Positions 17,105-26,625 of a stretch of DNA of 56,474 nucleotides are shown in pieces. Source of the stretch: Chloroherpetonaceae bacterium (lineage in GTDB: Bacteria > Bacteroidota > Chlorobiia > Chlorobiales > Thermochlorobacteraceae); contig JANWWM010000032.1 of assembly GCA_025055975.1 (NCBI GenBank), positions 1 through 56,474 on the forward strand, read 5' to 3'. The notes beneath the pieces are model-generated. The model did no database searches, had not been told where the DNA came from, and was given only the letters and a program-made list of their open reading frames with translations. Both the position numbers and the translations under genes were made by a program. The stretch's first letter is position 1; the number at the start of each line of letters is the position of its first letter.

Positions 17105-17154
17105 TTGGCTTCGCGCCGCCGCGTTAGCGCTCGCATTGAGCGACGCGAAGCCAA
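17105..17154 (-). terminator. Large stem-loop after the mutase gene
   Basis: An 11-bp perfect stem TTGGCTTCGCG (17105-17115) / CGCGAAGCCAA (17144-17154) with a smaller GCTC/GAGC hairpin in its loop, 7 nt beyond the mutase stop. There is no T run, so it may be an mRNA-stabilising 3' structure rather than an intrinsic terminator. Confidence 0.5.
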
Positions 17155-17161
17155 CGCAATG

Positions 17162-18841
17162 TCAGAACACGGGCGTTTCTTCATAGACGCCGAATTCCTG
17201 CCGAAGCGCGTCGCAAATTTCGCCGAGCGTTACGTAGCGATGCGCCGCTTCAATCAAGACGGGCATCAGGTTCGAGCCGTCTCGCGCCGCTTGCGCGATG
17301 GCTTCGAGCGAGGCTTTGACGTCCGCCTCGTTGCGCGAGGCTTTGACTTCCTTCAAGCGTTTGATTTGACGCTCTTCGGTCTCTTTGGTGATTTGCAAAA
17401 TCGGAATTTCGATTTTCTCGTCTTTTTCGACGAACTCGTTTACGCCAACGATGATGCGCTCTTTCCGCTCAAGTTCTTGCTGATACTTGTAGGCGGCGTT
17501 GGCGATTTCTCTCTGAATGTATCCTTGTTCGATCGCTTCAATCACGCCGCCGAGCTTGTCGATGGCTTCGAAATACTTTTCCGCTTCCTGCTCCATTCTT
17601 TCGGTGAGGGCTTCGACATAGTAACTGCCGCCGAGCGGGTCGACCGTGTTGGTTACGCCCGTTTCGTAGGCGATGATTTGTTGCGTGCGGAGCGCGATGC
17701 GGACGGCTTTTTCCGACGGGAGCGCGAGGGCTTCGTCCATTGAGTTCGTGTGCAAGGATTGCGTGCCGCCCAGCACCGCCGCCAGCGCTTGAATCGCCAC
17801 GCGCACGATGTTGTTTTCGGGCTGTTGAACCGTGAGCGTGCACCCAGCGGTCTGCGTGTGGAAACGCAATTGCCACGATCGCTCGTCTTTCGCGCCGTAT
17901 TTGTAGCGCAGGCGTTTCGCCCAGATTTTGCGCGCCGCTCGAAACTTTGCGATTTCCTCGAAGAAGTCGTTGTGCGAATTGAAAAAGAACGAGATGCGCG
18001 GCGCGATTTCATCGACGTCCATTCCCGCCGCAAGCGCGTGTTCGAGATAGCAGAATCCGTCGGCGAGCGTGAACGCCAGCTCTTGAACCGCCGTCGAACC
18101 CGCTTCCCTGATGTGATAGCCCGACACGGAAATCGGATTGAACTTCGGCATTTCTTTGACGCAATAGGCGAACATATCCGTAACGATGCGCATAGAGGGC
18201 TTGGGCGGGAAGATGTATTCCTTTTGCGCGATGTATTCTTTCAGAATGTCGTTCTGAATCGTGCCGCGAACGTTCTTCAAGTTGCGCCCCTGTTTTTGCG
18301 CGACGGCGATGAAGTAAGCGAGCGCGACCATCGCCGTCGAGTTGATGGTCATCGAGGTCGAGACTTCTTCCAAGTTGATGCCGTCGAAAATCACCTCCAT
18401 ATCGGCGAGCGACGAAACCGACACGCCGCACACGCCAACCTCGCCTGCCGAGAGCGGCGCGTCGCAATCCCAGCCCATCAACGCGGGCAAGTCGAAGGCG
18501 ACCGAGAGCCCCGTTTGTCCGCGCTCCAAAAGAAATTTGTAGCGTTGGTTCGTCTCTTCGGGCGTGGCGAAGCCCGAAAAGAGTCGCATCGTCCAAAGTT
18601 TGCCCCGATAGAGATTGTTGTGAATCGAGCGCGTGTAGGGGAACTCGCCGCTATGTCCGATTTCGGCGTTGTAGTCGATGTGCGCCACATCGAGCGGCGT
18701 GTAGAGCGGTTTGATTTTCTCCCAACTGAGATTTTCATATTTGCCCGGAAGCTCCTTCGCGGCGCGATTCTTTTCAAGCCATCGTTGATAATCGGCTTCG
18801 AGCTTCTCAAAATCCGTTGCGATGCGAGCGTCGGTCGTCAT
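17162..18841 (-). CDS. Methylmalonyl-CoA mutase large (catalytic) subunit, lacking the B12 domain
   Basis: A 559-residue acyl-CoA mutase TIM-barrel subunit. It interconverts methylmalonyl-CoA and succinyl-CoA in propionate metabolism. Clear family segments are LSVAFDLPALMGWD, STSMTINSTAMVALAY, GTIQNDILKEYIAQ, ISVSGYHIREAG and GGTQSLHTNSMDEALALP. A Tyr in NLYRGKLWT and an Arg in KPSMRIVTD occupy the positions of the substrate-contacting Tyr89 and Arg207 of methylmalonyl-CoA mutase, arguing against isobutyryl-CoA mutase. It stops before any cobalamin-binding domain, so a separate small B12 subunit is needed and is not in this window. The reading frame is open upstream to 20092, through the glycosyltransferase gene, but the Met at 18841 begins the real protein. 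Confidence 0.92.
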   Translation of the reverse strand: MTTDARIATDFEKLEADYQRWLEKNRAAKELPGKYENLSWEKIKPLYTPLDVAHIDYNAEIGHSGEFPYTRSIHNNLYRGKLWTMRLFSGFATPEETNQRYKFLLERGQTGLSVAFDLPALMGWDCDAPLSAGEVGVCGVSVSSLADMEVIFDGINLEEVSTSMTINSTAMVALAYFIAVAQKQGRNLKNVRGTIQNDILKEYIAQKEYIFPPKPSMRIVTDMFAYCVKEMPKFNPISVSGYHIREAGSTAVQELAFTLADGFCYLEHALAAGMDVDEIAPRISFFFNSHNDFFEEIAKFRAARKIWAKRLRYKYGAKDERSWQLRFHTQTAGCTLTVQQPENNIVRVAIQALAAVLGGTQSLHTNSMDEALALPSEKAVRIALRTQQIIAYETGVTNTVDPLGGSYYVEALTERMEQEAEKYFEAIDKLGGVIEAIEQGYIQREIANAAYKYQQELERKERIIVGVNEFVEKDEKIEIPILQITKETEERQIKRLKEVKASRNEADVKASLEAIAQAARDGSNLMPVLIEAAHRYVTLGEICDALRQEFGVYEETPVF

Positions 18842-18921
18842 AGTTGAATTGGATTGATGGTTCGGTTCGCTTGCGCGAAAGTTAGCAACAAAGCCAAATT
18901 TCGCAACTCGCCTCGCCACCG

Positions 18922-20061
18922 CTACGCGCTTCGCTCTTTGATTAAATCGTAGGCGACGCCCTTCCAACGCACTTCGCGGCTGAACAGAATCACGAAAGGC
19001 GCGGAAAACACGAAAGCGTAGTAATAGGCTTCGAAGAGAAGGAAATGCCACAGAAACCGCGTCTCGCGCAGTTTCAGAAGAACGGGGACGAGAATGAGCA
19101 AATCCGAGAGAAACTTCGTTCCCATCAAGCCCAACGCCAGCGGGAGCGGCAAGAAAAAGAAGGCGAGAATCGTGAAGAGATGAACGAGGAACATCAGCGC
19201 GGCAAGAAAGGCGTGCACGGCGCTTGCGTCCAATCCGCCGAGCGTCCATCGCTTTTTTTGCGCGCATAGATCGGCGATGGAATGCAGCGGCTCGGTGAAG
19301 TTGCGCGTTTCGTAGAGCGTGGGAAAAACGATTTTCCAACGCGATTTCAAAATCGCTTGAAAGAGCGAGAAATCTTCCGTAACGCTGAAGCGAAGGTTCT
19401 CGTAACCGCCGATTTCCTCGTAGGTTTTTTTGCGAAAGCAGAAGTTGTTGCCGATGCCGCCAATCGGGAAGCCCATCGAGGCGCGCCCCGAACTTACGCC
19501 CAAGATGTAGCACCAATCGAGCGCTTGCGTTGCGGAGAACCAATCGTCGCGTCGCGTTTTGTCGAGTTCTTTCGGAATCGTAACGCCGCAAACCAGTCCG
19601 ACATCGTCGCGGAAAAATCGCAAGGTTTCCTTTATCCAAGTGGGTTGAACTTGGCAATCCGCGTCGGTGAGGAAAATGAACTCGCCTTTGGCGCGCTCGA
19701 CGGCTTGATGGATGGCGTTGGCTTTGCCGCGAATTTTTCGATTTTGGTCGACGCGATGCAGTTTGATGAACGCATGACGCTTGGCGTAATCTTCGACGAT
19801 TTCGGTCGTGCGGTCGGTCGATGCGCCGTCGCTGACGATGATTTCGAGGCGTTCTCGCGGATAATCCACTCGCAAGAGCGAATCCAAGACGCGAGCGACG
19901 TTTTCTTCTTCGTTGCGTGCGGCGACGACGACGCTCGCAAACGGCAACTCGCTTGGCAATTCTCGTCGCTTCGGCAGGCGAAAAATCCCGACGCAAAACA
20001 GCGCGGATTGAACGAAGTAATAGGCAAGAAGGGCGACGCAAAGCCCCCAAAAAACCGTCAT
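18922..20061 (-). CDS. Membrane-bound family 2 glycosyltransferase
   Basis: A 379-residue inverting glycosyltransferase of family GT2. An N-terminal membrane helix (about 3-24) precedes the catalytic domain: ASVVVAARNEEENV, DGASTDRT, the metal-binding DADC, the catalytic-base region VTEDFSLF and QKKRW, an (R/Q)xxRW motif typical of membrane GT2 enzymes. Three or four hydrophobic helices follow at about 270-365. Substrate unknown. The architecture resembles the carotenoid glucosyltransferase CruC of green sulfur bacteria, which would fit the ketolase elsewhere in the window, but exopolysaccharide or glycolipid transferases look the same. It lies 80 nt upstream of the mutase gene on the same strand. 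Confidence 0.88.
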   Translation of the reverse strand: MTVFWGLCVALLAYYFVQSALFCVGIFRLPKRRELPSELPFASVVVAARNEEENVARVLDSLLRVDYPRERLEIIVSDGASTDRTTEIVEDYAKRHAFIKLHRVDQNRKIRGKANAIHQAVERAKGEFIFLTDADCQVQPTWIKETLRFFRDDVGLVCGVTIPKELDKTRRDDWFSATQALDWCYILGVSSGRASMGFPIGGIGNNFCFRKKTYEEIGGYENLRFSVTEDFSLFQAILKSRWKIVFPTLYETRNFTEPLHSIADLCAQKKRWTLGGLDASAVHAFLAALMFLVHLFTILAFFFLPLPLALGLMGTKFLSDLLILVPVLLKLRETRFLWHFLLFEAYYYAFVFSAPFVILFSREVRWKGVAYDLIKERSA

Positions 20062-20184
20062 TTCGGCGGCGCGAATAAATTGAAAAAACCAAGATAACCG
20101 AAATTGGCGGATATGGAAAATCTCGCGCTCGCTTGCGCGCGCCGTTTGCGCGGGAAACCGTAACTTTGCGACAAAGTTTTCGGA

Positions 20185-20826
20185 ATGGACGAGCTTCAGC
20201 GCCTCAATCACGACTTGTTTTTCGCCATCAACAACGGCTTGAAAAGCCCGCTCGGCGACGCTCTGCTTGGCTACTCGACCTACATCGGCGATGGCGCGGC
20301 AATCTACCCGCTGGCGACGATTGGATTGTGGCTTCTCGATCGCAAGAAATTTTGGACGAACTTCGGACTTGTGGCGTTGGCGGCGATTTTGGGCGGCGCG
20401 GTTCTGCACCTCTTGAAGCATCATTTCAACGCGCCACGTCCGCTCGCTTTTTTTGACGAGGCGATTCAACGCGGCGAGGCGGTCGTGAACGTGATGTTCG
20501 AGCCGCTTCGCGCGCGATCGTTTCCGTCGGGGCATGCGCAAACGGCGTTTTCCTTCGCGCACGTCTTCGCGTTTCTCGTCTCGCGCTCGTCTCTTTCGCA
20601 AACGCATCAACGGCTTTTGCGCTTTGCCCTCTACGCCATAGCGACGCTCGTGGCGATTTCGCGGGTTTATGTCGGAGCGCATTTTCCGATCGACGTCGTC
20701 GCGGGGGCGTTCATCGGCGTTTTCGTTTCGCAACTCGTGATTTGGACGGTTCAACTTCTCGAGCGCGCCAAATCGAAACCTTCGACTTCCGACGAATGTT
20801 CTACCGAATCCAAAGTCTCTACTTGA
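20185..20826 (+). CDS. PAP2-superfamily membrane phosphatase
   Basis: A 213-residue polytopic phosphatase of the PAP2 (type 2 phosphatidic acid phosphatase) superfamily, acting on lipid phosphates such as phosphatidate or undecaprenyl pyrophosphate at the outer face of the inner membrane. All three signature motifs are present: K-x6-RP as KHHFNAPRP, PSGH as SFPSGHAQTAFSFAHV, and SR-x5-H-x3-D as SRVYVGAHFPIDV. Hydrophobic helices lie between them. It overlaps the next gene by 31 nt, implying joint expression. Lipid specificity cannot be read. Confidence 0.93.
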   Translation: MDELQRLNHDLFFAINNGLKSPLGDALLGYSTYIGDGAAIYPLATIGLWLLDRKKFWTNFGLVALAAILGGAVLHLLKHHFNAPRPLAFFDEAIQRGEAVVNVMFEPLRARSFPSGHAQTAFSFAHVFAFLVSRSSLSQTHQRLLRFALYAIATLVAISRVYVGAHFPIDVVAGAFIGVFVSQLVIWTVQLLERAKSKPSTSDECSTESKVST

Positions 20827-21278
20827 TTCTCGCGCTCGTTTGCGCCGTTCTGAATATGAACGTCTATCCCTTTTGGCGATACGATTTCTTCGCGCCCGAT
20901 GGGACGAGACTTTCCGACCCGATGTGGCTTTATGGGTTTTCGATTTTCGGTCGGAGCGGCGACGTGAGCCTGACGTTTTATGCGTTCAACGCGGCGCTCT
21001 TTTTCAGCGCGGCGATTGCGCTCGTGGCGCTGTTTCTCTTCAAGAATCGCAAGATTCAGGCGACGCTTTGCCACGTGGGCGCGCTTGTTTCGTTCATTGC
21101 GGTCGCCGTCGCGTTTTTGGCGGCATTCGCTCTGAAAACGAAACTTGGAACCGACGCGGTCGAAAGCGCGCCCGAACTTGGCTTTTACGCAATGCTTTTG
21201 GCGCCGGCGCTCTTTTTTCTTGCGGCGCGAGCGATTTCAAAAGACGAGGAAATCGCCACGGCGTATCGGCGGCTATGA
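20796..21278 (+). CDS. DUF4293-family membrane protein
   Basis: A 160-residue protein with four hydrophobic segments (about 5-21, 48-68, 79-100, 125-145) and the N-terminus MFYRIQSLYLILALV typical of the DUF4293 family, which is common in Bacteroidota and Chlorobiota. Function unknown. The Met at 20796 is chosen over the open frame from 20742 because it matches the family start. It overlaps the PAP2 gene by 31 nt. Confidence 0.85.
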   Translation: MFYRIQSLYLILALVCAVLNMNVYPFWRYDFFAPDGTRLSDPMWLYGFSIFGRSGDVSLTFYAFNAALFFSAAIALVALFLFKNRKIQATLCHVGALVSFIAVAVAFLAAFALKTKLGTDAVESAPELGFYAMLLAPALFFLAARAISKDEEIATAYRRL

Positions 21279-21286
21279 AACAAAAA

Positions 21287-21307
21287 GGGCGAGCCGTGAA
21301 CTCGCCC
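21287..21307 (-). terminator. Hairpin terminator between convergent genes
   Basis: GGGCGAG (21287-21293), a 7-nt loop, CTCGCCC (21301-21307). Five A residues at the left become a T run on the minus strand, so it mainly terminates the T9SS cargo gene and is weaker for the plus-strand DUF4293 transcript. Confidence 0.8.
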
Positions 21308-21335
21308 CGATTCTTCAAGCCCCCCAATTCTCGCT

Positions 21336-22667
21336 TTACTTTGCGAGCGTCATTTTCTTCGTTTCGGCAAAGCCGCCCGCTTGCAATCGGTAGAAGTAGA
21401 TTCCGCTTGAAAGCGCGCTCGCGTTGAAGTTTGCCGAATGCGCGCCCGCTTCTTGCCGTCCGCTAACGAGCGTCGCCACTTTTTTGCCGAGCATATCGAA
21501 GACTTCCAATTTGACGTCGCTCGCAACGGGCAATTGATAGGCGATCGTCGTGCTGGGGTTGAACGGATTGGGATAGTTTTGTTCGAGAACGAAACGCTTG
21601 GGCAAGCCCGCGTCGACTTCAATGACATTGCTGTATTCAAAGCGTCCGTCAAAGTCCACTTGCTTCAAGCGGTATTGGACTTTGCCCGACGCGGTTCTGT
21701 CCAAGAACGAGTAGGATTGGGCTTGCGTGGTCGTGCCGTTGCCTCTGACGAAGCCGATGGTCGTCCAATCGGCGTTGCCCATTTTGCGTTCCACGTTGAA
21801 GCCGGCGTTGTTGAGTTCCGACGCGGTTCGCCACGAGAGCCACACGCCATCTTGCGTCAATTGCGCCGCGAAAGAGACGAGTTCGACGGGAAGCGAGACC
21901 TCCGCCCAAGACCGTGAAACGCGAATCTCATCGATTTCCAAATTTCCCGTTCCCACGCCAGCTGAGTTTGAGTTTCGGACGGCAAGAGACGCCATTTGCG
22001 ATGGCGGCGCGCTCGTGCCTGTGTTGTTGACGTGAGTGGGCGGCGGTTCGGTCGTTTGACCGAGCGACGGGTTCACCCACAACGTCGCCGTGTTGTTGAG
22101 GCGATTGTACTTGAAGACCACGAAGTAAGTTTGACCGACAAGGTAATCTTGCGGCGATGTCCCATAGATGCCCGCAACGGTCTGCGTGCCACCCGCCGTG
22201 TTCAAAATCCCCAGATTGAACGTTCCTGGCGCCGATCCTCGCTTGATATGCACGCGCCCGACGAATATCGTCCCCGGAGTTGCGCCCGCGCCTTGAATGA
22301 AGTGCGCAAAGTAAGCGCCGAGTTGATCGTTCGGTTGGAGCGACGTCGCGCTGCGCACTTTCAAGAGAAAAGAGGCGTAAACGCTATCCGTTACGGCAGG
22401 GGAAATTTCTTTGTTTAGATCTTCGGACTGCGTAGAATCAAGGCGAATGCGATTGCCCTGCGGAGCAGGAAGTCCTGGGTAAGAGAGATTTGCGCCCAAA
22501 TCGCTGGGGGAGGTTTCGTATTGAATTTGATTCGTCGTTCCGCTGTGATTCACCCATCCGTTTGATCCATTGAGGTTGCCCGTCCCGTTGAACGGCTCGT
22601 AGAAGATCGTTTGCCCATAAGTTGCGGCGGCAAACAGCAGAACGAATGCGGTTAGCGTCTTTTTCAT
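21336..22667 (-). CDS. Secreted protein with C-terminal type IX secretion sorting domain
   Basis: A 443-residue secreted protein. A signal peptide ([19 protein letters not shown]) is followed by a beta-rich region of about 230 residues ([16 protein letters not shown]...) resembling a concanavalin/laminin-G-like sandwich. A short fibronectin-like segment ([11 protein letters not shown]...[20 protein letters not shown]) precedes the T9SS type A sorting domain ([12 protein letters not shown] ... [12 protein letters not shown] ... KMTLAK). The C-terminal domain directs passage through the outer membrane by the Por machinery. The function of the cargo part is unknown. The Met at 22667 is preferred to 22712 because it begins a clean signal peptide. 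Confidence 0.9.
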   Translation of the reverse strand: MKKTLTAFVLLFAAATYGQTIFYEPFNGTGNLNGSNGWVNHSGTTNQIQYETSPSDLGANLSYPGLPAPQGNRIRLDSTQSEDLNKEISPAVTDSVYASFLLKVRSATSLQPNDQLGAYFAHFIQGAGATPGTIFVGRVHIKRGSAPGTFNLGILNTAGGTQTVAGIYGTSPQDYLVGQTYFVVFKYNRLNNTATLWVNPSLGQTTEPPPTHVNNTGTSAPPSQMASLAVRNSNSAGVGTGNLEIDEIRVSRSWAEVSLPVELVSFAAQLTQDGVWLSWRTASELNNAGFNVERKMGNADWTTIGFVRGNGTTTQAQSYSFLDRTASGKVQYRLKQVDFDGRFEYSNVIEVDAGLPKRFVLEQNYPNPFNPSTTIAYQLPVASDVKLEVFDMLGKKVATLVSGRQEAGAHSANFNASALSSGIYFYRLQAGGFAETKKMTLAK

Positions 22668-22962
22668 AGCGAGATCGGTTTTGCGGTTAGATGAAAGCGT
22701 TCCGAGCGGCAAAGATACGGGTTGCTCAATGAAAGAGCGTTATCGAAAAGTTAAACTTTCAGCGCAGCGCATTCAACCCGCAACGCTTGCGGACAAACGA
22801 AATAGGCTTTCGGAGCGACGATATGTTGGGCTTTTGCGCCAGAGTTCGCGCCTCCGCTCGACGCGCGTTTTTTCCAACGCTTCGAGCGATTTATTTTTGT
22901 TTCTTGCGTTTGTCGCCGTTCAAGCGGTTGGCGTCGCAACGCGCATCAAAACACGCAAACCA

Positions 22963-24915
22963 ATGGACACGCAAAAACTTCGTCTCGACCAACGCATCGC
23001 AATCTTGGTCAGCATCGTTTTCGCCGCCGTTTTCATCGTCGTCAACGCCATTTTGCACTTGCGCGCCCGAAACCAAATCAACGCTCAACTCAAAGAGGAG
23101 GTCGTTGCGACCGCGACCACCTTGCAAGGTTTGTGGGAGCACAATGCGGCGACGATCGTCAAACAGCCTTTCGCCATCACGGATTCAACGAGCGACTTGA
23201 TTTCGCTCATTCATTACAATCCCACGCTCGTTCCGATAGACACAAACGCGCAAAGCTTGCCCTCTCCGACTTCGTTTGACGTTCGCAACGTTAGGATTCG
23301 TCAAGTCTCGCTCAATTTTCGCAATCCCAAAAACAAGCCCGATTTGTTCGAGGAAAAAGCGCTCCGCGAATTCGCGCAGGTTCTTGCGGAACTCAAAACC
23401 AAAGGGCAAACCAAAGTCAATCCCGAAGCGCTCGGCATTTGGCAGGAGACGAAGTTGGACGGCAAGCCCGTTTATCGCTACGCGCAACCGATTTTCATTC
23501 GCAAGCCGTGCCTCGCCTGTCATGGCGACAGAGCCGACGCGCCCGAATACGTGCAATCCAAATACGAAACGGGCTACGGGTATCGTCAAGGCGATTTGCG
23601 CGGCGCGATTTCCATCATCGTTCCCATTGAGATTGCGCGCCAAGCCGTCACGACCAACCTGCTGATAGGCGTCGTTCTCACGGCGTTGGGCATCGCCGTC
23701 GTCGCGTTTGTCGCCTACTTTCTGCTCAAACGACAACTCTCCGAGCCGATTCAACGCATCGCCACGTCGGCGCAACGCATTTCGGAAGGCAATCTTACCG
23801 AGCGCGTTTCATATGATTCCGCCGACGAACTTCGGCTCGTGGTCGCCTCGTTCAACGCGCTCGTCGATAGCGTCAAGGAATCCGTGCGCGACGTGCTCGA
23901 TATGACGATGCGGCTCAACCAAATCGCGCTCGACATTAGCAACTCCTCGACAAGCGTGATGAAAGGCTCCGAAGCGCAAACCAACGCGGTCAAAGACGTC
24001 GCGCAATCCATCGGCAAGATGGAAACTTCCACGACGACGGTCTCGGAAGGCATACAAGGCTTGACCATCAACGTGCGCGAAACGCGAACCTTCATCGAGG
24101 ATTTGATTGGCTCGATTCAGGAAGCGGCGAGAAGCATTCAAGATTCCAACCAAGTCTTTAGCCAAGTCATCAACGAGGTGCAAGGGGGCAAGTTCGGCAT
24201 CGAGCAAATTAGCCTGACGATTTTGAGCATCACCGACAAGCTGGATTCGCTTCGTCAGCAAGTCGCGCTCTTGGACAAGAGCATCAGAGACATTTCGCTC
24301 ACGGCGGACGCGGCGTCGCGCACGGCGAAGCAAACGAACCTGCTCGCCGTCAACGCGACCATCGAATCCGCCATCGCCAGCGAATCGGGCAAGGGCTTCC
24401 GCGTCGTCGCCAACGAAATTCGCGCCTTGGCGGAGCAATCGGCGCGCTTATCGACGCAAATTCAAGACATGGTCGCCGCCATTCAGATGGCGATGTTCAA
24501 AATCAACGACACGATTATGGAAACGAACCAAAGCGTCAGAGACAGTTTCAACACGGTCAAGGACGCGGAAAAAACCCTCGACAAAATCGCGCAATTTTAT
24601 TCCCGTTCGAGCGGCATTATGAGCCGCCTTTCAAGCCTCGTCGACGCGCAGATGCGCAGCAGCCAGCAGGTAACGATGAAAACGACCGACATGACGATTC
24701 GCACCACGCAAGTCATCGAGCAAGTCGAGCAACAGCGCGCCATTGGGCAGAAGCTTTTGAAGTCGCTCGATGCGGTCAATCAGACCATTCAGCGCAACAA
24801 GGAAGCCTCGTCGGAGATTACGCATCTGGCGCAAGAACTCATCGCGCAAGCCGAGCAATTGCAAGGCGCGGTGCGTCGCTTCAAAATCAGCGAATCGTCG
24901 CAGATTTTCAGGTAG
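22963..24915 (+). CDS. Methyl-accepting chemotaxis protein with CxxCH sensor (Tll0287/DUF3365-like) domain
   Basis: A 650-residue transmembrane receptor. TM1 lies at about 11-32 and TM2 at about 231-254. The extracytoplasmic domain between them carries a c-type haem motif, Cys183-Leu-Ala-Cys186-His187, in the setting KPCLACHGD near its end, matching the DUF3365 (Tll0287-like) sensor fold. A HAMP domain (about 256-308) and a long helical signalling domain follow, with the highly conserved hairpin tip region recognisable as [36 protein letters not shown] (written here as two parts: up to GKGF and after). It probably senses redox state, oxygen or a gas through haem and signals to CheA. Start at 22963 because the upstream extension lacks family sequence. 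No other che gene is in the window. Confidence 0.9.
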   Translation: MDTQKLRLDQRIAILVSIVFAAVFIVVNAILHLRARNQINAQLKEEVVATATTLQGLWEHNAATIVKQPFAITDSTSDLISLIHYNPTLVPIDTNAQSLPSPTSFDVRNVRIRQVSLNFRNPKNKPDLFEEKALREFAQVLAELKTKGQTKVNPEALGIWQETKLDGKPVYRYAQPIFIRKPCLACHGDRADAPEYVQSKYETGYGYRQGDLRGAISIIVPIEIARQAVTTNLLIGVVLTALGIAVVAFVAYFLLKRQLSEPIQRIATSAQRISEGNLTERVSYDSADELRLVVASFNALVDSVKESVRDVLDMTMRLNQIALDISNSSTSVMKGSEAQTNAVKDVAQSIGKMETSTTTVSEGIQGLTINVRETRTFIEDLIGSIQEAARSIQDSNQVFSQVINEVQGGKFGIEQISLTILSITDKLDSLRQQVALLDKSIRDISLTADAASRTAKQTNLLAVNATIESAIASESGKGFRVVANEIRALAEQSARLSTQIQDMVAAIQMAMFKINDTIMETNQSVRDSFNTVKDAEKTLDKIAQFYSRSSGIMSRLSSLVDAQMRSSQQVTMKTTDMTIRTTQVIEQVEQQRAIGQKLLKSLDAVNQTIQRNKEASSEITHLAQELIAQAEQLQGAVRRFKISESSQIFR

Positions 24916-24917
24916 GC

Positions 24918-26612
24918 TCATTCGCGGGAGACCTGCGCTTCGTAGTCGCGCCGATATTTTTCCAAGCCTTCGAAAATCGCTTCGGCGATTCGGTTTTGCC
25001 CTTCTTCCGAAGCCAAGAACTTTTCCTCGTTGGGATTGGAAATGTAGCCCGTCTCGATGAGAACGCTGGGCATTGAGGGGGTCCAAAGCACCATAAAGCC
25101 TGCTTGCTTGACGCCGCGATTTTGCCTGCCCGCTCGGCGCGCGATGTCGGCGCTGATGATCTCCGCGAGTTTCTCGGATTGATGCACGAACGCGCTTTGC
25201 GCCATCGTAATCATAATCAGGTTCTCGTCGGTGAAGTTTTTGTATCGCTCCTCGTAATCTTTTTCTTCGATGATGACGGCGTTTTCGCGCTGAGCGACTT
25301 TGAGCGCGGCTTCGGTTTTGTGCAAGCCGAGAAGATAGACCTCCACGCCGTCGGCTTTGCGGTTCGAGCTGGCGTTGCAGTGGACGCTCACGAAAAGTTT
25401 GGCTCCCGCTCGGTTGGCGATTTTGCCGCGCTCGTCGAGCTCGACGAACCTGTCGTCGTCGCGCGTGTAGACGATCTTCACGCCGCTCCAATTTTTCTCC
25501 AAGAGTTTGCCGACCTTTTTGACGATGGCGAGCGCGATGTCTTTCTCGTAACTTCCATTCGCGCCGATCGCGCCCACGTCCTTTCCGCCGTGCCCCGCAT
25601 CGAGCGCGATGACGTCCAACTTCCACTTGCTTCGTTGCTCATCGAGCGCGGCGTTGATTTGCGTTTCTTTGTCCTCTTGCTCGACGATTTCCTGAACGTT
25701 CACGTCGCGCAAGACGAGCAGGACGAAATTGTTCGTGCCCTGTTCTCGCGTGATGTCGGTGGATTTGACGCGATATTTTTGCGCATCGAATTCGAGCGTG
25801 AGTTGAAGCGCGCCGCCTCTGAGCGCGATTGGCGTGATGCGCCGCAAAAAGCCGTTCTTGAACGTTTGCGACAGCGCGCTCATGTCGCCCGTCGCGCCCA
25901 CGAACGTCAAATACGCCAAGCCGTTTTTGTCGGGCGGAATGAACTCGTATTTCAGGTTCGGCTTCGTGGCGACGATTCGGATGATCGCGCCGTTGGCTTT
26001 TTCCTCGACGACGACGTTCTGAATCGCGTATCGCGCGATGGGTTCGATGGGCGCGTCGGCTTTTGCCGCGTCGAGCGAAAACGGACGCGAAAAATCAAAT
26101 GAGAGCGTTCCGCCAAGCGTGTCGGTCTTGGCATCGAGGAGCATTCCGAACAGCAGCGCGGCTTGGCTCGGCTCGAGGTAGATTCTGTCGCCGTAGAGCG
26201 TCAAGGGCGCATCGAGTTGCGCGACGCGATGCGGCTTGTTGTTCGTCGCGTCGTGAATTTTGATGAAATGATTGTCCGCTTTGAGCTCGAGCGTCAATCG
26301 CTGTTGCGATTTGCTCAGCGCGACGACGGAAACGCTTTGGTTCGTCGTCGTCGGCGTGATTTTGAGCGCGGCGCACACATCGACGGCGGCAAGAACGAGC
26401 TTGTTCCGCAACGTGTAGGCGGGAATTTCGTCCATATAGGCGCGTCCGCCTTCCAACGAGACCGCGACGACGTATTTGCTCTGCGCCGCGAGCGAACTTG
26501 CGACCAAAAACGCAAACGCCAGAGAAAGCGTATATTCGCGCGCAACATCCGAAAACGACGCTCGCCGCGTTCGTTTTCGGCGGCTTGGGAGAAGGGATTT
26601 GAGAGATTTCAT
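24918..26612 (-). CDS. N-acetylmuramoyl-L-alanine amidase (AmiC-type, amidase_3)
   Basis: A 564-residue exported peptidoglycan amidase that cleaves stem peptides from muramic acid. The N-terminus has a long Arg-rich stretch before the hydrophobic core (TLSLAFAFLVASSLAAQ). A copper-amine-oxidase-like/AMIN-like beta-rich region spans about 45-345. The zinc amidase domain occupies about 350-560: VIALDAGHGGKDVGAIG (His ligand), the Glu ligand in SYEKDIAL, FVSVHCNA (His ligand) and VLIETGYISN (catalytic Glu). It ends 3 nt from the convergent chemotaxis receptor gene. Its start at 26612 leaves only 13 nt to the divergent start at 26626. Confidence 0.92.
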   Translation of the reverse strand: MKSLKSLLPSRRKRTRRASFSDVAREYTLSLAFAFLVASSLAAQSKYVVAVSLEGGRAYMDEIPAYTLRNKLVLAAVDVCAALKITPTTTNQSVSVVALSKSQQRLTLELKADNHFIKIHDATNNKPHRVAQLDAPLTLYGDRIYLEPSQAALLFGMLLDAKTDTLGGTLSFDFSRPFSLDAAKADAPIEPIARYAIQNVVVEEKANGAIIRIVATKPNLKYEFIPPDKNGLAYLTFVGATGDMSALSQTFKNGFLRRITPIALRGGALQLTLEFDAQKYRVKSTDITREQGTNNFVLLVLRDVNVQEIVEQEDKETQINAALDEQRSKWKLDVIALDAGHGGKDVGAIGANGSYEKDIALAIVKKVGKLLEKNWSGVKIVYTRDDDRFVELDERGKIANRAGAKLFVSVHCNASSNRKADGVEVYLLGLHKTEAALKVAQRENAVIIEEKDYEERYKNFTDENLIMITMAQSAFVHQSEKLAEIISADIARRAGRQNRGVKQAGFMVLWTPSMPSVLIETGYISNPNEEKFLASEEGQNRIAEAIFEGLEKYRRDYEAQVSRE

Positions 26613-26625
26613 TCCCCTAACGTTT

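Larger units (their letters stand above)
16734..17161. other. 428-nt gene-free stretch between dacB and the mutase gene
   Basis: It holds the start-side flank of dacB, a fold-back repeat (16817-16962) and a large stem-loop (17105-17154) just after the mutase stop. No credible reading frame with family features is visible; the frames that cross it are translations of the repeat. Confidence 0.7.

Noticed and set aside
17162..20092. A 976-residue fused glycosyltransferase-mutase protein
   Set aside because: The frame is merely open through the glycosyltransferase gene in another register; the true mutase N-terminus is at 18841.
18922..20754. 610-residue version of the glycosyltransferase
   Set aside because: The first 230 residues are Arg-rich, antisense to the PAP2 gene, and precede the natural membrane-helix start at 20061.
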